A stretch of 64,000 bases of DNA from Medakamo hakoo (GCA_026636295.1 CP089456.1:372001-436000); one strand, 5' to 3'. Numbered from the stretch's first letter, positions 10,118 through 20,472 are shown. Numbers and translations: made by a program. The notes: generated by a model from the sequence alone, not told the origin.

Positions 10118-11959
10118 TCACGCCCCGTCCGCACCGTCCCCACTGCCACCCCGGTCAAAGCCGCCAAACGCCGCCCCTGCCGTCGGACCGTACGACGACA
10201 CGGCGTTCAGCGCGAACGTGGAGCGGAAGCTCATGGGCGTCGCGCCCAGGGAGGCACCCCCCACCGTGCGGGGCAGGGAGCCGATGGCCGAGGAGGACGC
10301 GCGGCGGGCGGGGCGGGCGGGGATGGGCGCGCCCGCGCCGGACGTGCGGCGACTGCCGGGCGCGGCGGCGGCGAGCGTGGGCGTTTCCGCGCCGCCGTCG
10401 ACGGACAGGCCGTCTGCCACATCAGGGGCGGCGAGCGCGCCCGCGGCCGCGGCGGCGTCACGCTCGTCGCCGCGGCCGTACAGGAGCGTGCCCGCCACCA
10501 GGACGATGAAGCCGGCCGCCTGCACCCAGGACCAGGGCCCCCAAGATTCGCCCAGGCCGCCGCCGCCCGCGCCCGTGGCGGCGAGGATGAGGTCGACCAC
10601 CCAGACGGCGAGCGTGCGGCTGGTTTCGAGGACGGTGCGGAAGACGGCGCCCAGGTGGCCGGTCACCGCCATGCCCGACACATTGTACGAGAGCAGCGCC
10701 ACCATTTGGACGGCGAGCGTGGTGGCGATGGCGGACGAGCCGGCGACCATCTGTCATGTTTTGAGGGAGGGAGGGAGGGCGGCAGGGGGGGGTGAGAGGA
10801 TGGATCCGAAACAAACAGGGGGCGAGGAACCGACGACAAGCCGCCGACCACAAACGCACATGCCACGTGTCTCGCGTGTCTTCATGGATGCCGTCGCCAT
10901 CGGTACCGGGCAACACGGAGACGAGCGGGAGCAGCAGGCACGCCATGGCGGCCGTCCCCAGGACGCCCTCCCAGCCGACGATCAGGAGCGGGTCGAGGGC
11001 CAGCCCCGCGCCACCGCTCATGAAGTGGTCCTCAAAGGTGAGCTGGCCCGCTTGCACGGCCTGGGACAGGATGATGAGGGCCATGCCGAGTGCGATTTCG
11101 GCGGGCGGGACGACGCGCGTGCGGGAGCCTTCGCCCGAAAGGAGGGAGGCCGCGCCAACGGCAGAGATGCCGACCACGCACGCGGCCAGGCCCGCAGCGT
11201 GCAAGCGGTTGAGGCGGCGGCCCAAGAAAGTCACGGCGAATAGCGCCGCAAACAGCATTTCGGCACCGCGCATCATTTGGTAGACGGATGCCTGGTGGGG
11301 GTTGGTGGTGGGCGCGTTAGAGAGAGTGAAGGCGGAGCAGTGTGGAGAAGAAGGGAGAGAAAACCAGCACCACACACCGTCACCGACAGCAGCCCGACAT
11401 TCATCAGCACGGTCGCCACCAGGTCAAACGCAGTCGGGATCGCGAGCAGCGCCACAATGCGGGCCTGGGACGGTGGCGGCGGTGGAGGAGGGGCGACGTC
11501 CACGCCCAACAGTGGCGTCGTGGTTGCGGCCCCCGTCCCAGCCGCCGCGCCCGCGGCCGCGTGCCGTTTGGCCGCCACCCTGTGCTTGGCCAGCGCCAGC
11601 GGCAGGCAGAACGACATGCCGGCAAACATGATGGTCGTCATGGCCCAGGGCTTGCGGAAGAACTTGGGCTTGTCGTCTGCGAGGGATGGGCCCTGCAGCT
11701 CGTACACTGATTTTGGTGGGAGGAGGGGCGTGGAGTCATGTGTTGAGTCAAGGAAGGAGGAAAAAAAAACGCGCGCCGCCCTAACCTCCCCGTTTTCGGG
11801 CGGCGAATCCCCCGACACGCCACGCCATTCGGCACTGAACGACCACATGCGTGTGCTTGGGTCCATGAGCCCTCCAAGCGCACCGATTTTGGAAAGCAGG
11901 CTGGTCGTCGTGCCAAAGACGACCAGCCCGCTGACAGCAGAGGCCGCCCCACAATTCAT
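10118..11959 (-). CDS. SLC35F6-type drug/metabolite-superfamily transporter
   Basis: Four exons are inferred: about 11959-11824, 11706-11378, 11291-10860 and 10750-10118. The last three junctions have matching phases (donors GTGTGTGG and GTGCGTTT; acceptors CACCAG and GACAG). The first donor is uncertain: only sites within about 11824-11840 give the right phase. The order of conserved parts follows SLC35F6: SAVSGLVVFGTTTSLLSKIGA; KPWAMTTIMFAGMSFCLPLAL; IPTAFDLVATVLMNVGL; ASVYQMMRGAEMLFAALFAV with TFLGRRL; LIILSQAVQAGQLTFEDHF; LSYNVSGMAVTGHLGAVFRT; LVAGTLLYG. About nine or ten membrane segments are expected. Human SLC35F6 is lysosomal/mitochondrial; the substrate is unknown. The C-terminal 110 residues are Ala/Ser-rich and probably cytosolic. 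Confidence 0.85.
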
Positions 11960-12222
11960 AATAAAGGAGAGGGTGCACGGGTACTGTGGACGGGCGTGCC
12001 GCTCGGGGTTCTGGCTGGTCTGATGGTCCACTACCCAGGTGTGGATGGCAGAGTGCCGGCGAAGAGCGAAAACCACGGCCCCACGACGGGCGTCACAGAA
12101 AAAAAAGAGAGCAAGTGAATCTCTCACTTGCCGTTCGCGGGTGTGCAGCCCGCGCCCGGCCTGCTCGCACAGACGCACGAGCGCGAGCGCGCCATTCGTT
12201 GCGGGCGCTTATTTCTCGCCCC
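11960..12222. promoter_or_regulatory. Divergent promoter region, transporter / F-box-LRR gene
   Basis: These 263 bp lie between two divergent starts and include an A-run near 12100-12107. No specific element was recognised. Confidence 0.35.
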
Positions 12223-14268
12223 ATGTCCCGCCGGGACCGCCCGATTTCGCGCGCCCAGACGGCCTTTGAGTCCCTGCTGCTGCCTGACGAAGAGGATGAC
12301 GCAGCCTGGGCGCGCCTGCAGCGTGGCAGCAGTAGTGGCCGGAGTCGGGGCACCGGGCGGTCTGACCGAGGCCGCTTTGCGCTCCGCACGTCGCCGCCCG
12401 GGCCCACGCCATCCACGTCCGCCCTGGACGCGCTCATCGAGAGGACGGCCGCGCCCCGCGAGCTGGCGGCCGACTGCTACGCCGCGTGTGGTCATGACTT
12501 AACCGCGGCGTCGGCGGCCCTCGCAGCGATGGGTTTCGGCGGGGGAGGCGGTCAGCCTGTCCAGGCGGCGGGGCAGCCTCCACCTCCCCCGCGCCCAGCT
12601 GTCGGAGCCACTCCACCTCGCCCGCCACCACCACGCCCGGTCCACACCATCTGGGACGACCTGCCCATTGACTGCCAGCGTGAAGTCTGGGCCCGGCTGT
12701 CGCTGAGGGATGCGGCCGCCGCCGCGCGGGTGTGCAGGGCGTTTGCGTCCTCGTCGCGGACAGCCCGGTCGGCCGTCCGGACCCTCGACCCGCCGGCCGG
12801 GCTGAGCGTGCGCGCGTTGGCCGGCATGGTGGCCGCCCACCCGGGCGCGACCGCCGTCAACTTGGCCAGGTGGGGCGACCGCCTGGATGAAGAGGCGGGC
12901 GGGCCGGGCGCGGCAGCGGTGGCTGCTGCGCTGGCGGCTGGCGTGGAGGGCCGCTTCGACGCCTGGCGCCGGGCGCAGGCGGCGGGCGGCGACCGGCCGA
13001 CGACATCCGCGGACGATGCCTGGAACCTGGCCCGCACGCCCGCCCCCGCCGGCGGGCTGCCACCGCCCCTGCCCATCACGCGGCTGGACCTGCCGTCCTC
13101 GGACAAGCTGGTTGAGAGGGGGGTCGGCGCGTTTTTACGGGAGCTGCCGTCTCTGACGGCGGTCACGGCCGTGCGGTGTGGCGGGTTGAACGACGCGGCG
13201 GCGGCGGCGCTGGGCCGGTACAGGCGCCAGGTGCCCGTGGCCGCGGCGGCGTTTGAAGGGGGCGGCGAGGAGGAGATAGGTGGCGAGGAGGAGGCAGGCG
13301 GCGGTGCGGGCGGCCAGCCGGCCGCAGCAGCCCACCCGCGCACGGCCGCCGCGATTGTGCGCCGGGCCACAGCCGCCGCCGCCGGGTCGGCCGCGCCGCC
13401 GCCGCCGCCGGACGCATCCCTGGCCGCTCCCGGCGGTCTGGCTGCAGCCCCGTCGCGCGCGCCGTCGGGCCCGTGCGGCGGCCTCGCGCACGTCGCGCTC
13501 GTCGCGTGCCCAGGCGTGACCGACGCCGGCCTGTCGTCCCTGCTGCGCGGCCCCGCGGCCCGGGCCTCCCTGGCCTGGCTGGACATGTCCCGGTCCAACA
13601 ACATCACGTGTGTGGGCCTGTCAGGCCCGCGGGCTCCCAACCTCACCGCCCTGCGCGCGCACAACTGTTCCGGCCTGGCCGGCGCCCTTGCGCTCGACGC
13701 GTCTTCGCTGCCCTCACTCCAGTCGCTGTCGCTGGCCGGGTGCGCCCGCCTGACCTCCCTCCGCCTCGGTCCGCTGCCCCGCTTGACCACGCTCAACGTC
13801 GCAGGCTGCAAGGCCTTGACGGCCCTGGGCCTGGGCGGCGTCCCGGCGCTGGCCTCCCTGTCCGCGTCGGGGTGCGCGTCCCTCGCCACGCTGTGGCCAC
13901 CGGGCGAGGGGCGCGGCCTGGCCGACCTCAACCTGTTTGGCTGCCGGTCCCTGACGGCCCCCGCGCTGGAGGGCGGGCTGGCCGGTGCGGGCGGCCTTGT
14001 TCGCCTGACGCTGAACGGGTGCACGGCCCTGTCGAGGGTGAGGCTGCCGCCGCACGCGACGTCGTTGACCGAGGTCGACGGCGCCGGGTGCGGGTCCGCA
14101 GTCGAACTGGACGCGGGCGGTGCGCCGTCCCTTACCTTCCTCCGGCTGGACGGGTGCCGGGCCCTGTCCAGGATTCGCTTAGCTCCGGGGACGCGGCTGA
14201 GGCAGCTGAGCGTCAGTGGTTGCGAAGCTTTAGCGCCGGAGTGGGGCGCACTGGCGCGGAGTCTGTGA
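12223..14268 (+). CDS. F-box / leucine-rich repeat protein with UBA-like segment (681 aa)
   Basis: The chosen ATG at 12223 follows a short leader. Residues about 75-105 (ELAADCYAACGHDLTAASAALAAMGF) look like a UBA/CUE helical motif. The F-box follows at about residues 143-180 (WDDLPIDCQREVWARLSLRDAAAAARVCRAFA). The C-terminal half, from about residue 410, has cysteine-containing leucine-rich repeats of the FBXL/AMN1 kind, for example LQSLSLAGCARLTSLRLG, LTTLNVAGCKALTALGLG and LADLNLFGCRSLTAP. F-box proteins dock on SKP1-CUL1 and recruit substrates through the LRR region, so this is a probable SCF ubiquitin-ligase subunit. The substrate is unknown. No intron is needed. The UBA-like call is weaker than the F-box and LRR calls. 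Confidence 0.85.
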   Translation: MSRRDRPISRAQTAFESLLLPDEEDDAAWARLQRGSSSGRSRGTGRSDRGRFALRTSPPGPTPSTSALDALIERTAAPRELAADCYAACGHDLTAASAALAAMGFGGGGGQPVQAAGQPPPPPRPAVGATPPRPPPPRPVHTIWDDLPIDCQREVWARLSLRDAAAAARVCRAFASSSRTARSAVRTLDPPAGLSVRALAGMVAAHPGATAVNLARWGDRLDEEAGGPGAAAVAAALAAGVEGRFDAWRRAQAAGGDRPTTSADDAWNLARTPAPAGGLPPPLPITRLDLPSSDKLVERGVGAFLRELPSLTAVTAVRCGGLNDAAAAALGRYRRQVPVAAAAFEGGGEEEIGGEEEAGGGAGGQPAAAAHPRTAAAIVRRATAAAAGSAAPPPPPDASLAAPGGLAAAPSRAPSGPCGGLAHVALVACPGVTDAGLSSLLRGPAARASLAWLDMSRSNNITCVGLSGPRAPNLTALRAHNCSGLAGALALDASSLPSLQSLSLAGCARLTSLRLGPLPRLTTLNVAGCKALTALGLGGVPALASLSASGCASLATLWPPGEGRGLADLNLFGCRSLTAPALEGGLAGAGGLVRLTLNGCTALSRVRLPPHATSLTEVDGAGCGSAVELDAGGAPSLTFLRLDGCRALSRIRLAPGTRLRQLSVSGCEALAPEWGALARSL

Positions 14269-14581
14269 GGAGGAGTGGGAGGGCGCGTGAAGAGGGCCGC
14301 AGGTTGAATAACAAAGCTGGTCGGTCAGTCACATCTCCGTACGGCGACAAGGGGGCCGAGCCCGCCCTGCCATCGCCTCTGTCCACCCTTGCTGCTCACC
14401 CCGTGCGAGGCGCCACAGTCCTAACCGTCCAGGATCGCGCGGGGGTCTCTTGCGGTCGAGGTCCCGGGGGCACCCGTGCGCGTTTTTTTTCTGCGCGGAA
14501 CTCGGACCGCGTTCCGCGCTGCAGCGAGAGTGAGACTTTGTCGGCCGTGCCCACCTGCCTGCCTGGCGCCCGCTGGTCCAC
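14269..14581. other. Intergenic region before the AP2 gene
   Basis: This 313-bp stretch has no recognisable gene. It holds the 3' end of the F-box gene and the probable promoter of the AP2 gene, whose first exon may begin within or just after it. Confidence 0.4.
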
Positions 14582-17145
14582 ATGGTGCGTGTTTTAGGAT
14601 GGTCACACTGTGAAGTCATTTTGCCTGAGCCGGATTGCAAGCGGGTGGCCGGGTACGGCCGGCCGGGCGCTGTCTGTGCACCGCCGCGACCGACGCGAGG
14701 GCGGGCACCGGCCATGTGCGAAAGCGACTCGCATCCGAAAAAGGGCGCGCGGAGCCCCCGAGCCCGGCCTTCCGCCCGCTCTCTTCCGCTGCCAACCCCA
14801 TATCCGGATGCATGCGCGCCCGCCGTGTGCAATTCCGGCACTCCCCGATCGCACCTTCCCCCTCAATTCACCTCCCATCAAAATAAAAACAAAAAAAAAC
14901 TCTCCCTCCAGCCCAAGGTGCCGCGCACGCCGTCGGGAGGCGCCCTGTCCTCCGGCGGCCCGGCCTCATCCGGTCGGGCGTCTGAATTGACGGCCCAGCT
15001 GCGAGGCACGCCGTCCCCGCCCCGCGACGGGTCCGCGCACGCGCACCCCAAGAAAGGCAAGGCCAAAGCCGCTGGCCATGCGACGGCTGGGCACGGCGGG
15101 CACGGCGGTCCGGGCGCGTCTTCCCGGTACGCGCCGTCCGCCTCAGACGATGACGGCGGCCACGGCGGCCACGGCTGGGTGCCGGCACCCGGGTCGGCGT
15201 ACGCGCCCGACGCGTCCGGCGTCGTGGCCAAGGGCCGCGACAAGACATATCGCGGCGTGCGCCAGCGGCCCTGGGGCAAGTGGGCCGCCGAGATTCGGGA
15301 CCCCACAGTCGGGCAGAGACGGTGCGTGTGTGGTTGTGTGGGTGGGGTGGGGTGGGAGGCACGCGGGATTGGGTCGGAACGGCGCGCCGACCGGCGACGG
15401 GCAGGGGGGAGGCACAGGGGCGTTGCGGCCGCGCCCACACGCCCTCACCGCGCGCCCGCCCATCCCATGGCCCCTCCTCCTCCTCCTCCTCCTCCTCCTC
15501 CTCCTCCTCCTCCTCCTCCTCCAGGTGGCTCGGCACGTACGACTCCGCGGAGGAAGCCGCCCGCGCGTACGACGCCGCCGCCCGCGCCATCCGCGGCCCC
15601 GCCGCCCGCTGCAACTTCCCCGACGAAGTCGACAACATCGCGCCGCCGGAAGCCCTGGCGGCGCTGCCGCTCGCGGGGTCGGGGCGCGAACCCGGCGGCG
15701 GCGGCGGCAACCTGTCCGGCCTCGCCGGCGTCTGCAAGAAGAAGCCGGGCGGCGGGCCCGGCGCCGCGTCCGCCGCGTCCGCTGCCAAGGTGGCCGCGCT
15801 GAAAGCCGCGGCGGCCGCGGCGGCGGCGGCCGCGGCGGCGGCGGGCGAGCCGGCGCCGTTGCCCGTGCAGCGCGTGCCGCCCGGCCCGCCGGCCGCTGGG
15901 CTGGGCGGCCTCCTGCCGCCGGGCGCGGCCGACGAGCGCGCCCCCCGCCCCGCGCCCGACCCGGCGTCCGTGTTCGGTCGCCCGCTGGTGCCGCGGGCCG
16001 GGAGCTCGCCGGCCGGCGAGGCGGGCGCCCTGATCGAAAACGCGGCGCACCTTCCGGGGGCGGGTGTGGCCGGGTCGGGCGGCGCCGCGCTCGCCCCGCC
16101 CACGCCCGTCCTCCCCGTCCGCCCGGGCGCCGGCGGCCGCGGCGGCGCGTCGTCCTCCTGGGCGTCCATCGCTGGCCGGGCCCCCCTGCACCCGGGCGCG
16201 GCCATGGGCGCGGGCGACGCGCTCGCCCCCGCCGGCCCGGCCTTTCCCGACCACGGCCGGGCGGGGACCTCCCCCGGCGGCCGGTATGGCGTGGCGCACC
16301 CCACGTCCGCCACCGCGTCCGCCGCCGCCTGCCAGCACCACCTGCAGTTTGGCACCTCGCCCTTTGGCCGGTCCCTGGACATGGTGGACGTGTGCACGCA
16401 GCTGATGGAGAGCGGGCGGGCCGTCGCGGGCCTGGGCTCCTCCATCGGGCGGGGCGGCGGCGGCCGCAGCGGCGCCGGCCACGCCGGCGCCTCGCCGTCC
16501 GGCCGGCCACCGCACCCGTCCGCCACGCACCACCACGCCCCAGCGGCCGACCCGCTGTCCACGCTGTCCATGTCCCTGCGGGCGGAGCTGGACGGCCTGG
16601 CCCTGGCGCGCACGGGCGTGGCGGGCAGTAGCGGCGTCGCCGCCGGCGCGCTCTGCGCCCCGCCCGCCGCCGCCCACCCGCCGCATCCCATCCCACCTCG
16701 ACCGTCCGCACCGGACGACGACGACGGCGGCGCCGTCGCCGCGGCCATGATGCTGGGCACGACGCCAGCCGGGTGGCCTAGCGGCGTGCGGCCGGGAACC
16801 GCCGCCGGCCGCGGGCCGGGCCAGCCCTCACCCTCCCGCGTCGTCCCGCCCGGGCGGCTGGCGCACGGCGGCGGCGACGACACGGAGGAAGACGAGGCCG
16901 TCATGGGCATGTCGCCCGACGGCCACGTCACGATGGGCGGTCCGCACAGCCACGGCGGCCACGGCGGCCACGGTGGCCACGCGCCCTCCCACCCGCCGCC
17001 GCCCGCGACGGACGTGCCGACGCCCGCCCAGCCGTCCGGTCCCCGGCCGTTGGAGGCCGCCGGGTCCGGGCCCGCCCCGTCCCCGACGCCCGCGCCCTTT
17101 CGGTCGGCGGCCTGGACGCAGGGCCAGATGATTCACAATACCTGA
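14582..17145 (+). CDS. AP2/ERF-domain transcription factor
   Basis: The single AP2 domain is split by an intron. KTYRGVRQRPWGKWAAEIRDP ends exon one at 15321 (donor GTGCGTGTG). RWLGTYDSAEEAARAYDAAARAIRG resumes at 15525 after a long (CCT)n pyrimidine tract. The phases match, and the domain continues to RCNFPDEV, so all three beta strands and the helix are present. The AAEIRDP and WLGTYD residues resemble the ERF class. The rest is Ala/Gly/Pro-rich low complexity, with GHGGHGGHGG runs. The 5' end is unsure: the frame is open from an ATG at 14582, but CTCCCTCCAG at 14902-14911 looks like an acceptor and would make 14912-15321 an internal exon. The likely role is DNA-binding regulation of transcription in the nucleus. 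Confidence 0.85.
15472..15522 (+). repeat. (CCT)n tract serving as polypyrimidine tract of the AP2 intron
   Basis: About 16 TCC/CCT units run directly into the CAG acceptor at 15524. A trinucleotide repeat has become the polypyrimidine tract of the intron that divides the AP2 domain. Confidence 0.9.
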
Positions 17146-17925
17146 GAAACCCCAACACGACGAACACTTTAACCTTTCCGAAACAACCTTTCCGAAACAC
17201 CCCCCCTTCAAGTTTTTACGTATCGCGAGACAACAACACATGTCCTTCTCTCCTTTCTTGTCCCCCCACTGTTTTGCAAGGGTAGGCGGGCGGGCGCGGA
17301 GCTAGAGCGTCCGTGGTTCCCGCCCTTTACCCTTGTTGTCGCTTTTGTCTTTTTTTTGTCCCTTTGTTTTTCCTGTGTTTTTCCTCCTCCTGTTTCTTTT
17401 ACAAGCCCCGGCATTGGGGTCGTGCTGCAAGCCTCCAGAACGAGTGGCGTTGATCTAGCTACCCGTGAGTGTAAAAAAAGACCAGGCTTTGCGGGCGCCG
17501 GCCCCTCGTCGCATGAGTTTTGGGGTGGTGGATGGAGAGGAGGGCGCAGGTCGCAGTCACAGGTCACACTCGCTTTCGCTCGACGCGGGAAAGAAACAAA
17601 AAAAGGTGCGTGTGCGCCCAACTTGCGCATCTCCAGTCCTTCTTCCGCCCACGCCTGTGCACTGCTGGATACTCCCCCTCCCTGTGGACAAAACGCCGCA
17701 GTCCAGCAGCACGCGGCGACCGTCGCAGCAGAGCCGTTTTTGCGCGGCGCCGTCGTCGCTGCGCGCTCTCGTCTCACGCCCCGCACCCCCGCCTCCCGGC
17801 CCTTACCACCACCCACAGCCTTTGCTTTTAAGTGTGGCGCGTGTAGCTACACACCCGCACACCATCAACGGCCCGTTAGTCGCCGCAGACCCGTAGAGTC
17901 TAGCCGTCTTTTAAGAACACACCCG
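17146..17925. other. Intergenic region; 14-bp tandem duplication
   Basis: These 780 bp separate two plus-strand genes. A perfect 14-bp tandem duplication, AACCTTTCCGAAAC at 17171-17184 and 17185-17198, lies just after the AP2 stop. The rest is T-rich (17337-17400) then mixed. It probably contains the AP2 3' UTR and the next promoter. No gene was recognised. Confidence 0.6.
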
Positions 17926-18264
17926 ATGCGCGGCGCCGCAACGCGCCTCGCGCGCTCCGCCGCGGGCCGCCTGACCGGCGGCACGTCCGCCTCCACCGCG
18001 TCCGGAGGCGCCCGGCGCCACGCGGGCGATCTTCCCGTCAAGGCCGACCCGCACGTGGAAGCCTGGGGCACGTCGCGCGAGCACATTGAGGAAGGCTTCC
18101 GGTGGGACACGCGCACGCTGCGGCGCGGCGCGCTCTGGATCGCGGCCGTGCCGGCCCTGATTTACTGGGGCGTGACGCACGAGTACAAGGTTGTGGACGA
18201 GCGGGCAGGGCAGGGGACGAAAGAGGCCGGGGCGCGGAAGGTGATGGGAGGGGCGGCCGAGTGA
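17926..18264 (+). CDS. Small mitochondrial single-TM protein, NDUFB4-like candidate (112 aa)
   Basis: The N-terminus MRGAATRLARSAAGRLTGG is basic and Ala/Ser-rich without acids, a good mitochondrial presequence. The conserved-looking part is DPHVEAWGTSREHIEEGFRW, then a basic residue pair and one hydrophobic segment, ALWIAAVPALIYWGVTHEYK, followed by VVDERAG. This layout (short matrix helix, one membrane segment, charged tail) resembles the B15/NDUFB4 subunit of respiratory complex I as found in plants and algae. That match is from memory of the family pattern and is the uncertain part; the mitochondrial inner membrane location is better supported. It is convergent with the DHHC gene, 81 bp away. 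Confidence 0.6.
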   Translation: MRGAATRLARSAAGRLTGGTSASTASGGARRHAGDLPVKADPHVEAWGTSREHIEEGFRWDTRTLRRGALWIAAVPALIYWGVTHEYKVVDERAGQGTKEAGARKVMGGAAE

Positions 18265-18345
18265 GTGTGACAAAGAGGGTGGGGGGCAGGTTTCCACCCC
18301 GCCTCGCCTGGAAAAACAAAACCTCGGCCTCTCTCTCCCATTTTT

Positions 18346-19353
18346 CTACAGCGACCGCGCGCTCTCCAGGTCCTGCCCATCCCCGTCATCCGCCCCAGGC
18401 GGCGCGCGCGGTCGCGCCGGGCCCTTGCGCAGGGCGTCGTCCAACAGCGCGCGCCTCTCCGCCGCGCTCAGGCTGGGCACGCCCCACCGCGCCGGCGCCC
18501 GCCCAAACACTGCCGCCAAATTGCCGGCCAGGCCGTAATCGTACGGCCAGGCCGCGACGCGCCGCTTCTCGTACGCTTCGATGGTCGTCACGTTGCGGGC
18601 CACCAGGCCGGCGTGCAGGATGAGGAAGCCGGCGACGGCGAGGGCGAAGGCGCCGTCCAGGACGCAGCCCGCAAAAATGATGACCGGCACGCCGGCGCCG
18701 CCCGCGCTCCCGTCGGGGTCCAGGCGGTCGCCGGCGCGCATGGCCCGGACAAAGGCCGCCACGCACAGGCCCAGGCCCAGACTGCAGGCGGCCAGGGTGT
18801 ACGCCAGGAACAGCAGGAAGGCCTTGTAGTTGAGCAGGCCGACGCAGTTGGCGACCCACACGCAGTAATGGTCCATTTTGAGGGCGCACGCGCCCGTCAT
18901 GGAGTCGTGGTGGGCGCGGTCCGGCTTCCAGGCGCCGCACTTTTTGCACCAGCGCGGGCGCGGGATGCCGGCCAGGCGGGCCGACCGGTCGGGCGGGGCG
19001 GCCTGGAGGCGCTCCAGTTCAGCGGCCGCGTCCGCGTCGCACGTGAACGGGTGCCAGCCCGGCGGCACGCGGCCGGGGCCCGTGACGGCGCACGCAAAGT
19101 ACGCCCACAGCAGCATGCCGACGAGGGACAGGAAGGCCGCGATGCCGACGCCCGCGCCAAAGCGGGCCGGCCCGGACGGGGGGGGTGCGCCGCCAGGCCC
19201 CGCCCGCCCCGCCGCAATGGGGACGTACGCGGACAGGACGGCCGCGACGGACAGCGTCACCGCGCCTAGGACGACGAGTACCATGACTTTGCCCACATGG
19301 CGCAGGCACCGGCAGTGGCGGAAGATGTCGAACGCGAACGCGGCGGGGGCCAT
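18346..19353 (-). CDS. DHHC-type protein S-acyltransferase with degenerate cysteine-rich domain (335 aa)
   Basis: Two N-terminal hydrophobic segments (about residues 20-50 and 72-95), a cysteine-rich domain, and two further hydrophobic segments follow the PAT layout. The domain reads WCKKCGAWKPDRAHHDS, then MTGACALKMDHYCVWVANCVG, then LLNYKAFLLFLAY. The active Cys is kept, but DHHC is DHYC and the usual PWV is VWV. Two zinc-ligand cysteines of the standard HHCSxC segment are replaced by Asp and Thr (HHDSMT). DHYC variants such as yeast Akr1 are active, and some PATs lack a few CRD cysteines, so activity is possible. The C-terminus matches the usual cytosolic tail. The start ATG at 19353 opens a single-exon gene. 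Confidence 0.85.
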   Translation of the reverse strand: MAPAAFAFDIFRHCRCLRHVGKVMVLVVLGAVTLSVAAVLSAYVPIAAGRAGPGGAPPPSGPARFGAGVGIAAFLSLVGMLLWAYFACAVTGPGRVPPGWHPFTCDADAAAELERLQAAPPDRSARLAGIPRPRWCKKCGAWKPDRAHHDSMTGACALKMDHYCVWVANCVGLLNYKAFLLFLAYTLAACSLGLGLCVAAFVRAMRAGDRLDPDGSAGGAGVPVIIFAGCVLDGAFALAVAGFLILHAGLVARNVTTIEAYEKRRVAAWPYDYGLAGNLAAVFGRAPARWGVPSLSAAERRALLDDALRKGPARPRAPPGADDGDGQDLESARSL

Positions 19354-19849
19354 GGTGGGGAGGGGAGGGGGGACGGGTGGGGGGTGCGGATTCGCGGCGC
19401 GCGCGCACGTGCGGGGGCGTCGCCCGGGCGGGCAGGGTCCCTGCCAGGCTCCGGCGCAAGGGTGCCGGCTTCCTCACGCAAGCGACGACTCTGACGTGGG
19501 CCGCGGCGGGCAGGTGCGCGGGCGTTGGCCCCGCGCACGCGCGGGTGAAAGGGAGAGGGAGCCGCTGCGCGCGGAGGAAGACAGAGTGCGGGGGGAGCGG
19601 GCGGGCGCCGCCTCACTGCTTCATTGCCGACCGCGACACTCCTGCCCTCGCACGCGTGCGCGACCCCAAGCCACGCTCATCAGCCAGTGCGCACGAGCAT
19701 CTCCCTTCACTCGGCGCGGCGTGCATCCGCCGCATACTCGCGCCACCACGGACGCCCGACCCGCGCCGCGGCTGCGGCGGGCATTGCCGACGTCCCGCCC
19801 GCCGCGCCCACGCCCACAGCGGCTGCTGTCCCTGCTGCTGCGACCTGCC
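19354..19849. other. Divergent intergenic region, DHHC / Gag1-clamp genes
   Basis: This 496-bp region lies between divergent starts and should hold both promoters. No RNA gene, repeat or further open frame with content was recognised. Confidence 0.4.
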
Positions 19850-20460
19850 ATGCAGGAGGAGGGCGTCCCGTCCACGTCGACGGTTGTGACGGCGCACCGC
19901 GGCAAACGGGCGGCGCCGGGTGATGAGGCAGAGGGAGGCAGCATGGGTGCCAACGACCACCCCGCGCCGACGGCAGGTGTGTCGAGAGAAAAGAGGGGGG
20001 AGGAGAGAGGGGAGGGGACCGTTCTCGAGCGGCACAGCGCCCTTCACGTTCACCATCCACACACTCACACACACACACACATGCTCACAGGCCCGGACTA
20101 CTGGGAGGCGCGGCGGTCCGCCTGGCGCGCGGTGGGCGAGGCCAAGCGACGAGACCAGGGCGCGGCTGGAGTTGGGGGTGGTGGAGGGCGGGACGCGCCC
20201 CACCACCCGCCACACCGCCGCCCTGTCATCGACGCGGACGCCACGTACGAGAGCCTGTTGATGACGGACGTGCCGTTTAAGGAGCCGATCCCGCTGGACG
20301 TGCGTCTTGGCGTGAGGGACGGGGGGTGGGGTGGGGGGTGGGGGTAGGGCGCCTGCCCCCCTGGAAACAAAACTCTCACCCTCCCCATTTCCCTCCCGCG
20401 CCGTCCCAGGAAATGGTCGACTTCCTCGTCGACGTCTGGGTGGAGGACGGCCTGTACTGA
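19850..20460 (+). CDS. Gag1-like clamp domain protein (DUF4050), 128 aa
   Basis: Three exons are inferred: 19850-19976, 20091-20299 and 20410-20460 (donors GTGTGTCG and GTGCGTCT; acceptors TCACAG and TCCCAG). The phases match exactly. The joined product has PDYWEARRSAWRAVG, then DADATYESLLMTDVPFKEPIPLD and EMVDFLVDVWVEDGLY. This W-x-R-R-x-x-W ... Y-x-x-L ... PIPL ... MVD-LVDVW-E-GLY pattern is the Gag1-like clamp domain (formerly DUF4050) of fungi and plants. The molecular role in plants and algae is unknown. The short first exon is Ser/Thr/Gly-rich. The last exon is only 17 codons but carries the most conserved part of the domain, which supports the splice model. Confidence 0.8.
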
Positions 20461-20467
20461 TGGGGCA

Positions 20468-20472
20468 TGTAA
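20468..20472 (+). terminator. Putative TGTAA polyadenylation signal
   Basis: TGTAA lies 8 bp after the stop of the Gag1-clamp gene, in the expected chlorophyte form. The distance is short, so the call is tentative. Confidence 0.35.

Noticed and set aside
11786-11823. GAG/GTTAGG at 11786 as the first donor of the SLC35F6-type gene
   Set aside because: It is the best-looking site but leaves the wrong phase for the only nearby acceptor, so a donor at about 11824-11840 was preferred.
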